The notes under the pieces are model-generated. The model had not been told where the DNA came from. It made no database searches and saw only the letters and a list, made by a program, of their open reading frames with translations. From positions 6,128,001-6,192,000 of the forward strand of contig NZ_JAKWJU010000002.1 in NCBI RefSeq assembly GCF_022524345.1: DNA of 64,000 nucleotides, read 5' to 3'. Numbering within the stretch: position 1 is the stretch's first letter; every line of letters begins with the position of its first letter. The position numbers and the translations under genes are program-made. Source of the DNA: Streptomyces marispadix. Its GTDB lineage: Bacteria; Actinomycetota; Actinomycetes; Streptomycetales; Streptomycetaceae. Of this stretch, positions 9,401-17,947 are shown piece by piece.

Positions 9401-10258
9401 TCAGAACTCCTTGCGGATCTCACCGAGGAGGGCCTCGGTGCGTTGTGCCGGTGCGGCCTGCGCACCCATGCGGTCCAGCGCCTCCAGGAACACGGTGGTG
9501 TCGCGGCGTTCGTCGTGGTAGACGGCGCCGCTGAGGCTCTCGGCGTAGACGATGTCGGGCAGTTCCGGGATCTCGAACCGGAAGAGCTGGAAGGGCCCGA
9601 ACATGGCCGGGTGCGGGCCGGAGGAGTACGGGAGGAGCTGAACGGTCACGTTCGGCATCGCCGCGCACTCGACGAGCCGGTCGAGCTGGCCGCGCATCAC
9701 CTCCGGACCGCCCACGAGCCTGCGGACGACCTGCTCCTCCAGCAGCACCCACAGCCGCGGTGCGTCCTTGCGGCGCAGCAGCTCCTGCCGCTCCATGCGC
9801 AGGGCGACGCGGCGGTCGAGTTCCTTCTCGCTCGCGCCGGGGAAGCCGGCGCGCATCAGCGCACGCGCGTAGTCGGCGGTCTGGAGCAGGCCGTGCACGC
9901 AGTGCGGCTCGTAGGCGCGGATCAGGCTGGCCTCACCCTCCAGGCTGATGTAGAGGCTGAACCAGGGCGGCAGTACGTCGCGGAATCCCTGCCACCAGCC
10001 GGGCCTGTTCGCCTCGTCGACCAGTTCCAGGAAGGCGGTCGTCTCCTCCTCGGAGATGCCATACGTTTTGAGCAGTTTCTCCACGTATGGAGGCTTCAGG
10101 CCGACTTCGGCCTTTTCCATGCGGCGCACGGTCGTGGTGTTGACGCTGAGTACGGCCGCGGCTTCCGAGAAGGAGCATCCGGCGGCTTCGCGCAAGTCGC
10201 GCAGGCGCATTCCGAGGACCATCTGGCCCACAGTCGGTGCGGTGCGGCCGTCGGCCAA
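9401..10258 (-). CDS. XRE-family regulator with DUF5753 domain, WhiJ-like (copy 1)
   Basis: A 285-residue regulator. The N-terminal helix-turn-helix (about 14-70) reads RLRDLREAAG...SEAAAVLSVNTTTVRRMEKAE. The DUF5753 domain (about 95-275) has RPGWWQGFRDVLPPWF, YEPHCVHGLLQTADYARAL, RRVALRMERQELL, NVTVQLLPYSSGPHPAM and LPDIVYAESLSG. The start is probably TTG 10258: GGAAGGGAGG sits 4-5 nt upstream and the resulting N-terminus (ending PTVGQMVLGMRLRDLR) has the usual family length. GTG 10231 is the alternative. Divergent from a small HATPase; co-transcribed with DUF397. Homologues such as WhiJ repress sporulation-related genes; the target here is unknown. Confidence 0.88.
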   Translation of the reverse strand: MADGRTAPTVGQMVLGMRLRDLREAAGCSFSEAAAVLSVNTTTVRRMEKAEVGLKPPYVEKLLKTYGISEEETTAFLELVDEANRPGWWQGFRDVLPPWFSLYISLEGEASLIRAYEPHCVHGLLQTADYARALMRAGFPGASEKELDRRVALRMERQELLRRKDAPRLWVLLEEQVVRRLVGGPEVMRGQLDRLVECAAMPNVTVQLLPYSSGPHPAMFGPFQLFRFEIPELPDIVYAESLSGAVYHDERRDTTVFLEALDRMGAQAAPAQRTEALLGEIRKEF

Positions 10259-10336
10259 GACGCCTCCCTTCCACCGGACTTGCTGCGATCGAAGTGTGCC
10301 ACGCGATCAGTGCACCGGCCACCTTGTACTTTCGAT

Positions 10337-10351
10337 TCTGCAATTCGCAGA
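10337..10351. promoter_or_regulatory. TCTGC-AATTC-GCAGA inverted repeat in divergent WhiJ/ATPase promoter region
   Basis: A perfect 5-bp inverted repeat lies in the 216-bp gap between the XRE gene (10258, minus) and the HATPase gene (10475, plus). The segment 10322-10365 is clearly AT-richer than its surroundings, so it is probably a promoter/operator. TGCA-containing repeats also occur upstream of the other two XRE/DUF5753 loci in this window. Confidence 0.4.
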
Positions 10352-10474
10352 CCGGCTATTGCCAAGTGTCACGAGAGCGCACCATAGTGAGGAAAGTGAC
10401 AGCGCGGGACCCGCACCGCGCCGCCTCCGCTTCTGTCCCCTGCTCTTGCGGGTAGTCGAAGGCGTCTTCCCACC

Positions 10475-10927
10475 GTGGCCCTGCACCGCCCCGTCATACC
10501 GCTCACCCCGACCGGACCGGTCGGGGCGGATGTGCGTCACGAGGGGTTCGAGCTGCCCGCGCATGCGACGGCCGTCGCCGACGCGCGGGAGAAGGTCCGC
10601 GGCCAGGTGCGCAGTTGGGGACTGCCGGAGGAGCTGGGGAACGACGCGCAGCTCGTCGTCTCCGAGTTCTTCACCAACGCCGTTGTGCACACCGACAGTT
10701 GCCGTGTGCGCTGCCGGCTTGAGATGTGCGGTCAGCGGCTGCGCATAGAGGTGTGCGACGAGGGCGCGGGCTGTGGTGAGCCGTCCCCGCGCAAGGCCGC
10801 ACCCGGGGATGTGAACGGCCGTGGGCTGCAACTGGTGAACGCCGTCGCGGAGACGTGGGGAGTGCGCTCGGAGGAGACGGACTCCGGGTGCGTGGTGTGG
10901 GCGGAGCTGACCCTCCCGCGGCCGTGA
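10475..10927 (+). CDS. HATPase_c-type ATP-binding protein (RsbW/anti-sigma-like)
   Basis: A 150-residue single-domain GHKL ATPase. The N box is VVSEFFTNAVVHT (about 61-73). The G1 box is VCDEGAGCGEPS, and NGRGLQLVNAVAETWGV forms the G2/lid region. Such stand-alone ATPases are abundant in Streptomyces and are often found next to WhiJ-type XRE/DUF397 pairs. Some act as anti-sigma kinases, but no anti-anti-sigma gene is present here. GTG 10475 has only a weak GAAGGCG upstream. Divergent from the XRE gene, probably sharing its control region. Confidence 0.82.
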   Translation: MALHRPVIPLTPTGPVGADVRHEGFELPAHATAVADAREKVRGQVRSWGLPEELGNDAQLVVSEFFTNAVVHTDSCRVRCRLEMCGQRLRIEVCDEGAGCGEPSPRKAAPGDVNGRGLQLVNAVAETWGVRSEETDSGCVVWAELTLPRP

Positions 10928-11118
10928 CCTCGGGGGAGGCCGCACGGCCGTCACCTCCGCACTGCCATTCCTCCACAATACGTACCTGCTGCGAATTTCC
11001 TTACCCTACCCGGCAGTTGAGGTGCTCTGCGTCACATCGCCGTGGGATGCTCCCTCGTAACGGTTCGTGTACGCGGCGGACGCGTACACCTCGTAGACAG
11101 CGAGACGGTGAGGGGCGC

Positions 11119-11937
11119 ATGCACGAAGACGACGAGGCGGCGGCGGGGCAGACGGTGGACGTGAACACGGCCAGTGTGGCGCGGATGTACGACTACTACC
11201 TCGGCGGCAAGGACAACTACGCGGTGGACCGCCAGGCCGTCGAGGAACTCGACAAGGTCGCTCCCAGCACCAGGCCCCTGGCGATCAACAACCGCCGCTT
11301 CCTCAGGCGTGCGGTCCGCGTGCTCGCGGAGGACTACGGCGTGCGCCAGTTCCTGGACCACGGGTCAGGGCTGCCCACGCAGGACAACGTGCACCAGGTC
11401 GCACAGCGCGTCCACGATGACGCGCGTGTGGTGTACGTCGACAACGACCCCATCGTGCTGGCGCACGGGCGTGCGCTGCTGGAGGAGAACCGCAACACCG
11501 CGGTCATCAGGGCTGACTTCAGGAACACCGACTACATCTTCGAGCACGAGGAGGTACGCCGGCTGATCGATCTCTCGGAGCCCGTGGCGGCACTCTTCGT
11601 GTCGGTGATGCACTGCATCCCCGACTCCTCAGACCCGGGTGCGGTGCTCCGCAGGGTCGTCGAGCGCCTGCCGTCCGGCAGTTACGTGGTGGTCAACCAG
11701 CTCGTCAGCGAGGACAAGGCCACCCGGGACTTCATCACCGACTTCATGGCGAAGAACACGGGCGACCGCTGGGGCAGGGTGCGCCAGGCCCATGAGGTCG
11801 AGCGCTACTTCGACGGCCTGGAGGTCCTGGAGCCGGGGCTGGGCGAGGTCAACGACTGGCGGCCGGACTCGGAGCTGGGGCCGCGCCAACTGACCGACGA
11901 GTGGTACGAGTTCGGGGGAGTGGCACGGGTGCCCTGA
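11119..11937 (+). CDS. SAM-dependent methyltransferase, DUF574 (pfam04672) family, copy 1
   Basis: A 272-residue protein. The N-terminus has ARMYDYYLGGKDNYAVDR, a family hallmark. The SAM region is FLDHGSGLPTQDNVHQVAQ followed by VVYVDNDPIVLAHG. Position one of the usual DxGxG loop reads DHGSG. Later motifs are FVSVMHCIPD and RLPSGSYVVVNQ. The family adopts a class I methyltransferase fold; its substrates are unknown. ATG 11119 has gaggggcgc immediately upstream. It lies between two WhiJ-like modules, and a paralogue occurs at 44676. Confidence 0.85.
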   Translation: MHEDDEAAAGQTVDVNTASVARMYDYYLGGKDNYAVDRQAVEELDKVAPSTRPLAINNRRFLRRAVRVLAEDYGVRQFLDHGSGLPTQDNVHQVAQRVHDDARVVYVDNDPIVLAHGRALLEENRNTAVIRADFRNTDYIFEHEEVRRLIDLSEPVAALFVSVMHCIPDSSDPGAVLRRVVERLPSGSYVVVNQLVSEDKATRDFITDFMAKNTGDRWGRVRQAHEVERYFDGLEVLEPGLGEVNDWRPDSELGPRQLTDEWYEFGGVARVP

Positions 11938-11956
11938 CCGGCATCCGGCCGTAGGC

Positions 11957-12004
11957 AGTCCCCCTTCCGAGGGGGACTGAACGCTTCCGAGGGGGACTGA
12001 ACGC
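11957..12004. terminator. hairpin with tandem 20-bp direct repeat downstream of methyltransferase
   Basis: AGTCCCCC-TTCCGA-GGGGGACT (11957-11978) forms an 8-bp stem with 6-nt loop just after the methyltransferase stop. The unit ttccgagggggactgaacgc occurs twice in tandem (11965-11984, 11985-12004), so the right arm is duplicated. It probably terminates this gene, and possibly the convergent XRE gene as well. Confidence 0.6.
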
Positions 12005-12158
12005 TGCCACCAGGCGCCGTGGCGGCCGGCGACTCGCGGGCCGTCACCGGTCGATCGCCGGGTCGTCACGTCAACTGCCGCGGCCGTCACGCGCGTTCGG
12101 CAGTCGTTCGTCGGGCGTTCGCGTCAATCCGTCAAACGGGGTGCGCCGTCCGGCTCTG

Positions 12159-13073
12159 TCAGGTCCGGCCCTCGAAGCGGCTCAGCATCCGCTCCAGGAA
12201 CTCGACGGTCATGGAGGGCGGTTCGGCGGTGGCGCACAAGCGGTCCATCACCACCATGTAGTTCTCCACCTCTTCGCGCTTCTCCAAGTACAGCGAGGAG
12301 GTGAGCTGTTCGAGATAGACGATGTCCGGCAGGTCGGGCTCCTGGAACCGGAGTATCGTCACCGGACCTCCGGCCGCCGCGAGGCCGCCGATCGCGAACG
12401 GAGCGATCTGCACCGTGATGTTGGGCTGCTGAGTTGCCCACAGCAACCTCTTGATCTGCTCGCGCATCACATCGGCGCCGCCGAGGGGCCGTTGGAGTGC
12501 CGCCTCGTCGACCACGGCCCACAGCTTCGGGCTGTGCGGTCTGGTGAGGATCGCCTGCCGGTCCTGGCGCAGCTCCACGCGGCGCTCGATCTCCTCGGTC
12601 GAGGCGCGCGGGTGGCCCAGCCGCATCACGGCCCGTGCGTAGTCCTCCGTCTGCAACAGGCCCGGCACGAACTGCACTTCGTACATGCGGATCACGGAGG
12701 CCGCTTCCTCCAGGCCGATCAGCCTGTCGAACCACGGCGACATCACGTCGCTGTACTTCTGCCACCAGCCCGGGGTGTTGGCGTGCCGGGCGAGCACCAG
12801 ATACTCCTCGCGCTCCTCCCGGTCGGACACCCCGTAGAGGCTGAGCAGGTCGGCGACGTCCCGCTCCTTGCAGCCCACGCGGCCCAGTTCGAGACGGCTG
12901 ATCTTGGCGTGGGAGCCGCGGATGGCGTCGCCCGCGTCCTCACGGCTGATGCCGCACTCCTCGCGCAGCCTCCGAAGCTGCGTCCCGAGGACGATGCGCA
13001 GGATCGTCGGCCCACCGCGCGGATGGTCCAGGATCCGCCTGACCGACGAGTCGCCTTCCCGCTGTGCTGACAT
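12159..13073 (-). CDS. XRE-family regulator with DUF5753 domain, WhiJ-like (copy 2)
   Basis: A 304-residue paralogue of the regulator at 9401. The HTH (about 25-80) has LRRLREECGISREDAGDAIRGSHAKISRLELGR. The DUF5753 domain has TPGWWQKYSDVMSPWF, YEVQFVPGLLQTEDYARAVM, RRVELRQDRQAIL, NITVQIAPFAIGG and LPDIVYLEQL. It is closer in sequence to the third copy (48238) than to copy 1, for example in VQFVPGLLQT and AAGGPVT. ATG 13073 has only a weak GGAG at longer spacing. A DUF397 gene lies upstream on the same strand, separated by 180 bp that hold an inverted repeat, so the XRE gene may have its own promoter. Confidence 0.87.
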   Translation of the reverse strand: MSAQREGDSSVRRILDHPRGGPTILRIVLGTQLRRLREECGISREDAGDAIRGSHAKISRLELGRVGCKERDVADLLSLYGVSDREEREEYLVLARHANTPGWWQKYSDVMSPWFDRLIGLEEAASVIRMYEVQFVPGLLQTEDYARAVMRLGHPRASTEEIERRVELRQDRQAILTRPHSPKLWAVVDEAALQRPLGGADVMREQIKRLLWATQQPNITVQIAPFAIGGLAAAGGPVTILRFQEPDLPDIVYLEQLTSSLYLEKREEVENYMVVMDRLCATAEPPSMTVEFLERMLSRFEGRT

Positions 13074-13155
13074 CAGGTCTTACCTGCTCCCGTTGAGTAA
13101 CGAGTCGGGCGCTCAGTGTCCCACTCGTCGAACTGCCCGTACAGTCATGCTCGTT

Positions 13156-13176
13156 GCACATACCCCGGCCATGTGC
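13156..13176. promoter_or_regulatory. GCACAT-N9-ATGTGC inverted repeat upstream of XRE copy 2
   Basis: A perfect 6-bp inverted repeat with 9-bp spacer lies 83 nt upstream of the start at 13073, in the gap to the DUF397 gene. It is a candidate autoregulatory operator, and it contains TGCA like the other WhiJ-linked repeats here. Confidence 0.35.
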
Positions 13177-13253
13177 CAGTGCCATTGTCAGGCCCGCGCA
13201 AGGCCGGGGGAGACGTGCCCCCGTATGTTGTGCTCAGGCTGCGGTGAGCCCGT

Positions 13254-13496
13254 TCAGCTCTCCGTGGCGAGCAGATCGTCGAAGTCGCCGTCCTTGGCGC
13301 CCTGTACGAACGCCGCCATCTCCGCGGGCGTGTAGATCAGCGCGGGGCCCGAGGGGTGGCGCGAGTTGCGCACCGCCACGTGCCCGCCGGGCAGTCCGGC
13401 CAGTTCCACGCAGTTGCCGTTGGGATTGCTGCGGGCGCTCTTCCGCCACGCGACGCCCTTGAGGCTGCTCGCCTCGATGCCGTTCTCGATCCGCAT
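13254..13496 (-). CDS. DUF397 domain protein (copy 2)
   Basis: An 80-residue DUF397 protein: WRKSARSNPNGNCVELA, VAVRNSRHPSGPALIYTPAEM and FVQGAKDGDFDDLL. GGAGG lies 5 nt before ATG 13496. Here the DUF397 gene is upstream of its XRE partner, the reverse of the order in module 1. Divergent from a small hypothetical gene at 13718. Expected role: modulator of the adjacent XRE regulator. Confidence 0.87.
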   Translation of the reverse strand: MRIENGIEASSLKGVAWRKSARSNPNGNCVELAGLPGGHVAVRNSRHPSGPALIYTPAEMAAFVQGAKDGDFDDLLATES

Positions 13497-13570
13497 TTGG
13501 CCTCCGTCTCAGTTCATCTGACAGACCTACGGGGGTCGTTGGCTCAGTACTGTCTCACAGCGGAGCGTTC

Positions 13571-13606
13571 TTGCATCTGTAATTGCAGATGTACTTGCAG
13601 GGGTAA
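13571..13606. promoter_or_regulatory. three tandem 12-bp TTGCA repeats in DUF397 promoter region
   Basis: TTGCATCTGTAA, TTGCAGATGTAC and TTGCAGGGGTAA follow one another at exact 12-bp spacing from 13571. The same stretch contains the palindrome CATCTG-N6-CAGATG (13574-13591). It is AT-rich for this genome and lies between the divergent DUF397 (13496) and hypothetical (13718) genes. It looks like a multi-site operator or iteron-like array for the XRE regulator. Confidence 0.5.
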
Positions 13607-13717
13607 GTGCACACATGGAGAATGGCCACTCGCAGCGGTACTAGAGCGGTGAACATGCCCTGGGGGCACCGCAGTTCGGCTCGGTCCGGCTCATCTGTCG
13701 CACACCCTGGAGGCCTT

Positions 13718-13921
13718 GTGACCTCATACGGATTCGAACCCCCCGCCACGGCAGCGCCGGTCGAGGACCACACCGCCGTCGCCGAGCTCGAACACTGCGA
13801 CTGGGACGATCCGTTGACGCGTCTTCTGCTGCTGCTGGAGATCGCCGACCGTCCCGCCTGGCTGCGGGAGGTCGCCCGTACCGCCCGTCGCGGCACTGCC
13901 GCGCGCCCCTCGGAGGGCTGA
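13718..13921 (+). CDS. small hypothetical protein beside WhiJ module 2
   Basis: A 67-residue acidic protein beginning MTSYGFEPPATAAPVEDH and containing DWDDPLTRLLLLLEIADRPAWLREVARTAR, a likely amphipathic leucine-rich helix. GTG 13718 is supported by TGGAGG 4 nt upstream. The frame is open further upstream, but that part is unlike coding sequence. No family recognised. Its position, divergent from DUF397 across the TTGCA repeats, suggests it belongs to the switch, perhaps as a further partner protein. Confidence 0.55.
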   Translation: MTSYGFEPPATAAPVEDHTAVAELEHCDWDDPLTRLLLLLEIADRPAWLREVARTARRGTAARPSEG

Positions 13922-14147
13922 CCCGGAGGCCGCGTCTCCCGTCGCGTACGGCGTCGCGACACCGCCGTACGCAACGTCTCCTCGCACGCCGTACGGCAGA
14001 TCTCCGCAGCGCACGCACGTGCCCGCACAAGCTCACCCGGCGTCACCCGAGCCCCCGTCAGCTCCGGGTGCCCCGCCTTCTCCCGGCGTTCGCGCGAATC
14101 CCGCACACTGGGACATACGGACGTGCCGACGCGAGGAGAACCCCCAG

Positions 14148-15044
14148 ATGAATGACCACTCCGCAGCCCCTGCCGCCGAAGGCCGCGTGGTCGTCGGCGT
14201 CGACGGATCAGAGTCTTCGCTGCGCGCCCTCGACATGGCCGCCGAGGAGGCCGGCCGCCGGGGCGCGACCTTGGAGCTGGTGTACTCGGCCGGATGGCCG
14301 CGCCGTTCGCGGGTCCCCGTGACGGAGAGCGACACCGAACGCATGCGGGCCGCGGGAGCGGCGGTGCTGGACGAGGCCGGGAAGCGCGCACACGAGCATG
14401 TGCCGGGGCTGCGCGTCGTCGCTCAGATCCACACCGAGGCGCTCGCCGCCGACGTACTCGTCAAGGCGAGCCGTACCGCCGCCCTGACCGTGGTCGGCAC
14501 CCGGGGGCACGGCGGATTCGCCGGTCTGCTCGTCGGCTCCGTGAGCCTCCGCGTCGCCACCCACTGCGAGGGCCCGCTGCTGGTCGTGGGCGACAGCCGC
14601 AGGGACGGCCCCACCGAACGAGGCAGCGTACTGGTGGGCATGCACACCCAGAACGACGAGGCCGCGCTGCGCTTCGGCTTCGAGGAGGCAGCCCGCCGCT
14701 CTTCCCCCCTGCGGGCGCTGCATGTCTGGAACCAGCCGCGCATGCCCGGCAGGCTCCAACTGCCGCCCAGCGAGGCACGGAAGGCCAAGGCCGCCGCCGA
14801 GGAGCAGGTGAGCAAGATGGCCGAGCCCGTCGGCAAGGAGTACCCCGGCGTGGAGTTCACCGCCGAGGAGCAGGGCGGCAGTCCGGCCGCCACCCTCATC
14901 GAGGCCAGCCGCGCCGCCGACCTGCTCGTCATCGCCGTACACCGGCGGCAGCGGCGCCTCGGGTTGCAGCTCGGGCCCGTCGCGCACGCGGTGCTGCACC
15001 ACGCACACTGCCCGGTCGTGCTCACGCCGGCCACGGTGGGCTGA
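14148..15044 (+). CDS. universal stress protein, tandem UspA
   Basis: A 298-residue protein with two UspA domains (about 10-145 and 155-295). Domain 1 starts VVVGVDGSESSLRALD and ends with VVGTRGHGGFAGLLVGSVS, the ATP-binding G-x2-G-x9-G(S/T) motif. Domain 2 starts VLVGMHTQNDEAALRF and its C-terminal loop is degenerate (VIAVHRRQRRLGLQLGPVAHAVL), so only the first domain may bind ATP. ATG 14148 has gcgaggagaa 8 nt upstream. Followed by 250 bp without a gene and then a disulfide reductase on the same strand; co-transcription is not evident. Confidence 0.85.
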   Translation: MNDHSAAPAAEGRVVVGVDGSESSLRALDMAAEEAGRRGATLELVYSAGWPRRSRVPVTESDTERMRAAGAAVLDEAGKRAHEHVPGLRVVAQIHTEALAADVLVKASRTAALTVVGTRGHGGFAGLLVGSVSLRVATHCEGPLLVVGDSRRDGPTERGSVLVGMHTQNDEAALRFGFEEAARRSSPLRALHVWNQPRMPGRLQLPPSEARKAKAAAEEQVSKMAEPVGKEYPGVEFTAEEQGGSPAATLIEASRAADLLVIAVHRRQRRLGLQLGPVAHAVLHHAHCPVVLTPATVG

Positions 15045-15294
15045 CATACGGGGGTGCGGTGCGGGCTTCCGCGGGGCACGTTCCGGGCGGCACCGTGGCA
15101 CGGGCGCCGCCGGCGGAGGCCGCGTCGAGCGCCCGTGCCGCGCCCCGGGCCCAGCCGCGTACGGCCAATACGCCGCGTGCGCCACCCGCGTAATCCGGCA
15201 CCCCCGCAACGGTCCCGTACGGCCTCGCGGGCCGTTTACGAGCAGCGCTCGCGCGCACCCGCAGCACCCCAGCACCCAGCACGTGGAGGCCGAC

Positions 15295-16767
15295 ATGACA
15301 CGCTCCGAAGCGACCGCTTCGACGACCGGCACCCCGGAGGCCGACGAGTACGACGTCATCGTCATCGGCGCGGGCCCGGTGGGGGAGAACGTCGCCGAGC
15401 GGGCACACGCCAACGGCCTGAGCGCGGTCGTCGTCGAGACGGAACTCGTCGGCGGCGAGTGCTCCTACTGGGCCTGCATGCCCAGCAAGGCGCTGCTGCG
15501 CCCCATGGCCGCGCTCGCCGACGCCCGCCGTGTCGAGGGCGCCTCGCAGGCGGTGCGCGGCTCCCTCGACGCCGACGCCGTACTGGCCCGGCGCACCGCC
15601 TTCACCTCGGACTGGCAGGACGGCGGCCAGGTCGACTGGCTGGACTCGGTCGCGGTGGACCTCCGACGAGGGCGTGCCCGCCTCGACGGCCCCCGCCGGG
15701 TGAAGATCGAGGCCCCGGACGGCTCGACGCACACCCTCACCGCCCGCCACGCCGTCGCCGTCTGCACGGGCAGCCGCGCCGCGCTGCCGGACCTTCCGGG
15801 CATCGAGGAGGCACGGCCGTGGACGAGCCGCGAGGCGACCGCGTCCAAGGAGGTGCCCGGACGGCTCGCCGTCGTCGGCGGGGGAGTGGTCGGCGCGGAG
15901 ATGGCCGTCGCCTGGCGGGCGCTCGGAGCCGAAGTGACCATGCTCGTACGGGGGGAGCGGCTGCTGCCCCGCATGGAGCCGTTCGCGGGTGAACTCGTCG
16001 CGGAGGCGCTGACGGAGGCCGGAGCCGAGGTGCGTACGGGCGTCTCCGTGGAGAGCCTGCGACGGCCGTCCACGGACCGTCCCGTGACGCTCGCGCTCAG
16101 CGACGGCGGGCAACTGGAGGCCGACGAGGTGCTCTTCGCCACCGGCCGCAGACCGCGCACCGAGGACCTGGGCCTGGAGACGGTGGGCTGCGAGCCGGGT
16201 AGCTGGCTGACGGTCGACGACACCTGCCGGGTGAAGGACGTGCACGGCGGCTGGCTCTACGCCGTTGGGGACGCCAACGGCCGCGCCCTCCTCACTCATC
16301 AGGGCAAGTACCAGGCGCGGATCGCCGGCGCCGCCATCGGTGCGCGTGCCGCGGGCGTACCGCTGCTGGAGACCGACCGCTGGGGCGCGCACGCGGCGAC
16401 GGCCGACCACGAAGCCGTGCCCCAGGTCGTCTTCACCGACCCCGAGGCGGCGTCCGTGGGGCTGACCGCCGAGGACGCCGAGCGGCGCGGGCTGCGGGTG
16501 CGGGCGGTCGACCTGGAGATGGGGGAGGTCGCCGGTGCGGCCCTGTACGCCGACGGCTACCGGGGGCGTGCCCGCATGGTCGTCGACCTCGACCGCGAAG
16601 TGCTCGTGGGCGTCACCTTCGTGGGGCCGGGCGTCAGCGAGCTGCTGCACTCGGCGACCGTCGCCGTCGCCGGGGAGGTGCCGGTGGAGCGGCTGTGGCA
16701 CGCGGTTCCCTCGTATCCGACGATCAGCGAGGTGTGGCTGCGGCTGCTGGAGACGTACAGGGGCTGA
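15295..16767 (+). CDS. pyridine nucleotide-disulfide oxidoreductase (mercuric reductase/lipoamide dehydrogenase-like)
   Basis: A 490-residue class I FAD/NAD(P) disulfide reductase. FAD motif VIVIGAGPVGENVAE is near residue 20. The redox-active pair is ECSYWACMPSKALLRP. The NAD(P) motif is LAVVGGGVVGAEMAVAW. FAD-phosphate motif LYAVGDANGRALLTHQGKYQ follows, with a C-terminal dimerisation domain (PQVVFTDPEAASVGLT). The CxxxxC spacing is canonical. The C-terminus reads HAVPSYPTISEVW, containing the His-Pro-type active-site region but with His-Ala-Val-Pro. No mer genes or lipoyl enzymes are nearby, so the substrate is open. ATG 15295 follows GTGGAGG by 6 nt; GTG 15283 overlaps that site. Confidence 0.86.
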   Translation: MTRSEATASTTGTPEADEYDVIVIGAGPVGENVAERAHANGLSAVVVETELVGGECSYWACMPSKALLRPMAALADARRVEGASQAVRGSLDADAVLARRTAFTSDWQDGGQVDWLDSVAVDLRRGRARLDGPRRVKIEAPDGSTHTLTARHAVAVCTGSRAALPDLPGIEEARPWTSREATASKEVPGRLAVVGGGVVGAEMAVAWRALGAEVTMLVRGERLLPRMEPFAGELVAEALTEAGAEVRTGVSVESLRRPSTDRPVTLALSDGGQLEADEVLFATGRRPRTEDLGLETVGCEPGSWLTVDDTCRVKDVHGGWLYAVGDANGRALLTHQGKYQARIAGAAIGARAAGVPLLETDRWGAHAATADHEAVPQVVFTDPEAASVGLTAEDAERRGLRVRAVDLEMGEVAGAALYADGYRGRARMVVDLDREVLVGVTFVGPGVSELLHSATVAVAGEVPVERLWHAVPSYPTISEVWLRLLETYRG

Positions 16768-16849
16768 CGCGGGCAGCCTTTCGACGGCCCGGAAGCGGCC
16801 AGTGCGAACGGTGCGACTCGTGCGACTCGCGATTCGGCAGGGCCCGGGT

Positions 16850-17731
16850 TCACAGCAGGTCCGAGAGGCGCCGGTCCGCCGCCTTCACGGACCTGCCGCG
16901 TGTGCTCACCCTCGCCCAAGGGTCGGCCTCCCGCAGCCGGTCGCCGATGTTGCGTACGTTCCAGCGGTCGGGCCGGAGTCCGGGGTCGTCCAGCTCCGAC
17001 CAGCCGACGGGCGTGGCGACGGGTGCGCCCGGCCTCGCCCGTACCGAGTAGGGCGCCACGGCCGTCTGCGCATAGGCGTTGCGCTGGATGTCGAGATAGA
17101 CACGGTCGCCGCGGTCGGCCTTGCGCGGCTCGTCGGTGAGGCGGTCCGGATGGCGCGACACCAGCAGTCGGGAGACGCGCCGGGCGAAGGCCCGCACGGT
17201 GTCGAAGTCCGACTTGCGGTCCAGGGCGGCGATGACGTGCAGCCCGCGTGAGCCCGTCGTCATGAGCTGGGTGGGCAGTTCCACCTTCTCCAGCAGGCCG
17301 CCCACGCACGAGGCCGCCCATCGGACGTCCTCGAAGTCCGCGTCGCCGCTGGGGTCGAGGTCGAAGACGAGCAGGTCCGGTTCGTCGGGACGGTCGGTCT
17401 TCGAAAGCCACCGGTGCGGTGTGACGCAGGCCTGCCCCGCGAGATAGACCAGCGTGTCGGCGTTGTCGCAGACCGCGTGCCGCACCGTGCCGCCCTCCTT
17501 GGGCAGTTCGGCGGTGTGGACCCAGTCGGGGAAGTAGTCGGGGACGTTCTTCTGCATCAGCGGTTTCCCGCCGATGCCGTCCGGATGGCGCTCCATCATC
17601 AGTGCGCGTCCACGCAGCCTCGGTGTCGCGCGGGGCGCCACCCGCCGGTAGTGGCGGGCGAGTTCGCTCTTGGTGATCCCGTCGTCGGGGAAGAGCACCT
17701 TCTCGGGCCTGCTGATCTCGATGTCCTTCAC
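16850..17731 (-). CDS. LigD-type primase-polymerase (PolDom), copy 1
   Basis: A 293-residue stand-alone archaeo-eukaryotic primase domain like the polymerase module of NHEJ LigD. Visible: ISRPEKVLFPDDGITKSELARHY at the N-terminus, the catalytic DxD in LLVFDLDPSG, TTGSRGLHVIAAL (S-x-G-x-H-type nucleotide motif), and RVYLDIQRNAYAQTAVAPYSVR carrying the third Asp. It would fill and extend ends in double-strand-break repair with Ku and an ATP-dependent ligase. The start is uncertain: GTG 17731 gives the usual N-terminus but lacks a ribosome binding site, and the frame is open to TTG 17764. No Ku gene in this window; a second copy and a ligase are 9-12 kb away. Confidence 0.85.
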   Translation of the reverse strand: MKDIEISRPEKVLFPDDGITKSELARHYRRVAPRATPRLRGRALMMERHPDGIGGKPLMQKNVPDYFPDWVHTAELPKEGGTVRHAVCDNADTLVYLAGQACVTPHRWLSKTDRPDEPDLLVFDLDPSGDADFEDVRWAASCVGGLLEKVELPTQLMTTGSRGLHVIAALDRKSDFDTVRAFARRVSRLLVSRHPDRLTDEPRKADRGDRVYLDIQRNAYAQTAVAPYSVRARPGAPVATPVGWSELDDPGLRPDRWNVRNIGDRLREADPWARVSTRGRSVKAADRRLSDLL

Positions 17732-17947
17732 GACGGGACGAGTTGACCGCTCCGAGCAGCGCAAACCGGCCCGCGCCGCCGCCTTGTCCCGCCGCCGCGG
17801 AGGGCGCCCGCCGCCCCGCTCGACCGGGCCGCCGCTTCACCCCGGCCGACACTGCCGTCTTGCGCGCGGCGCACGGGCGAAGGAGGCTCGGACCCTCAGG
17901 ACTTACGCACACGCACCGCTCCGTATCCGACAGGAGGCACCGGAAGC

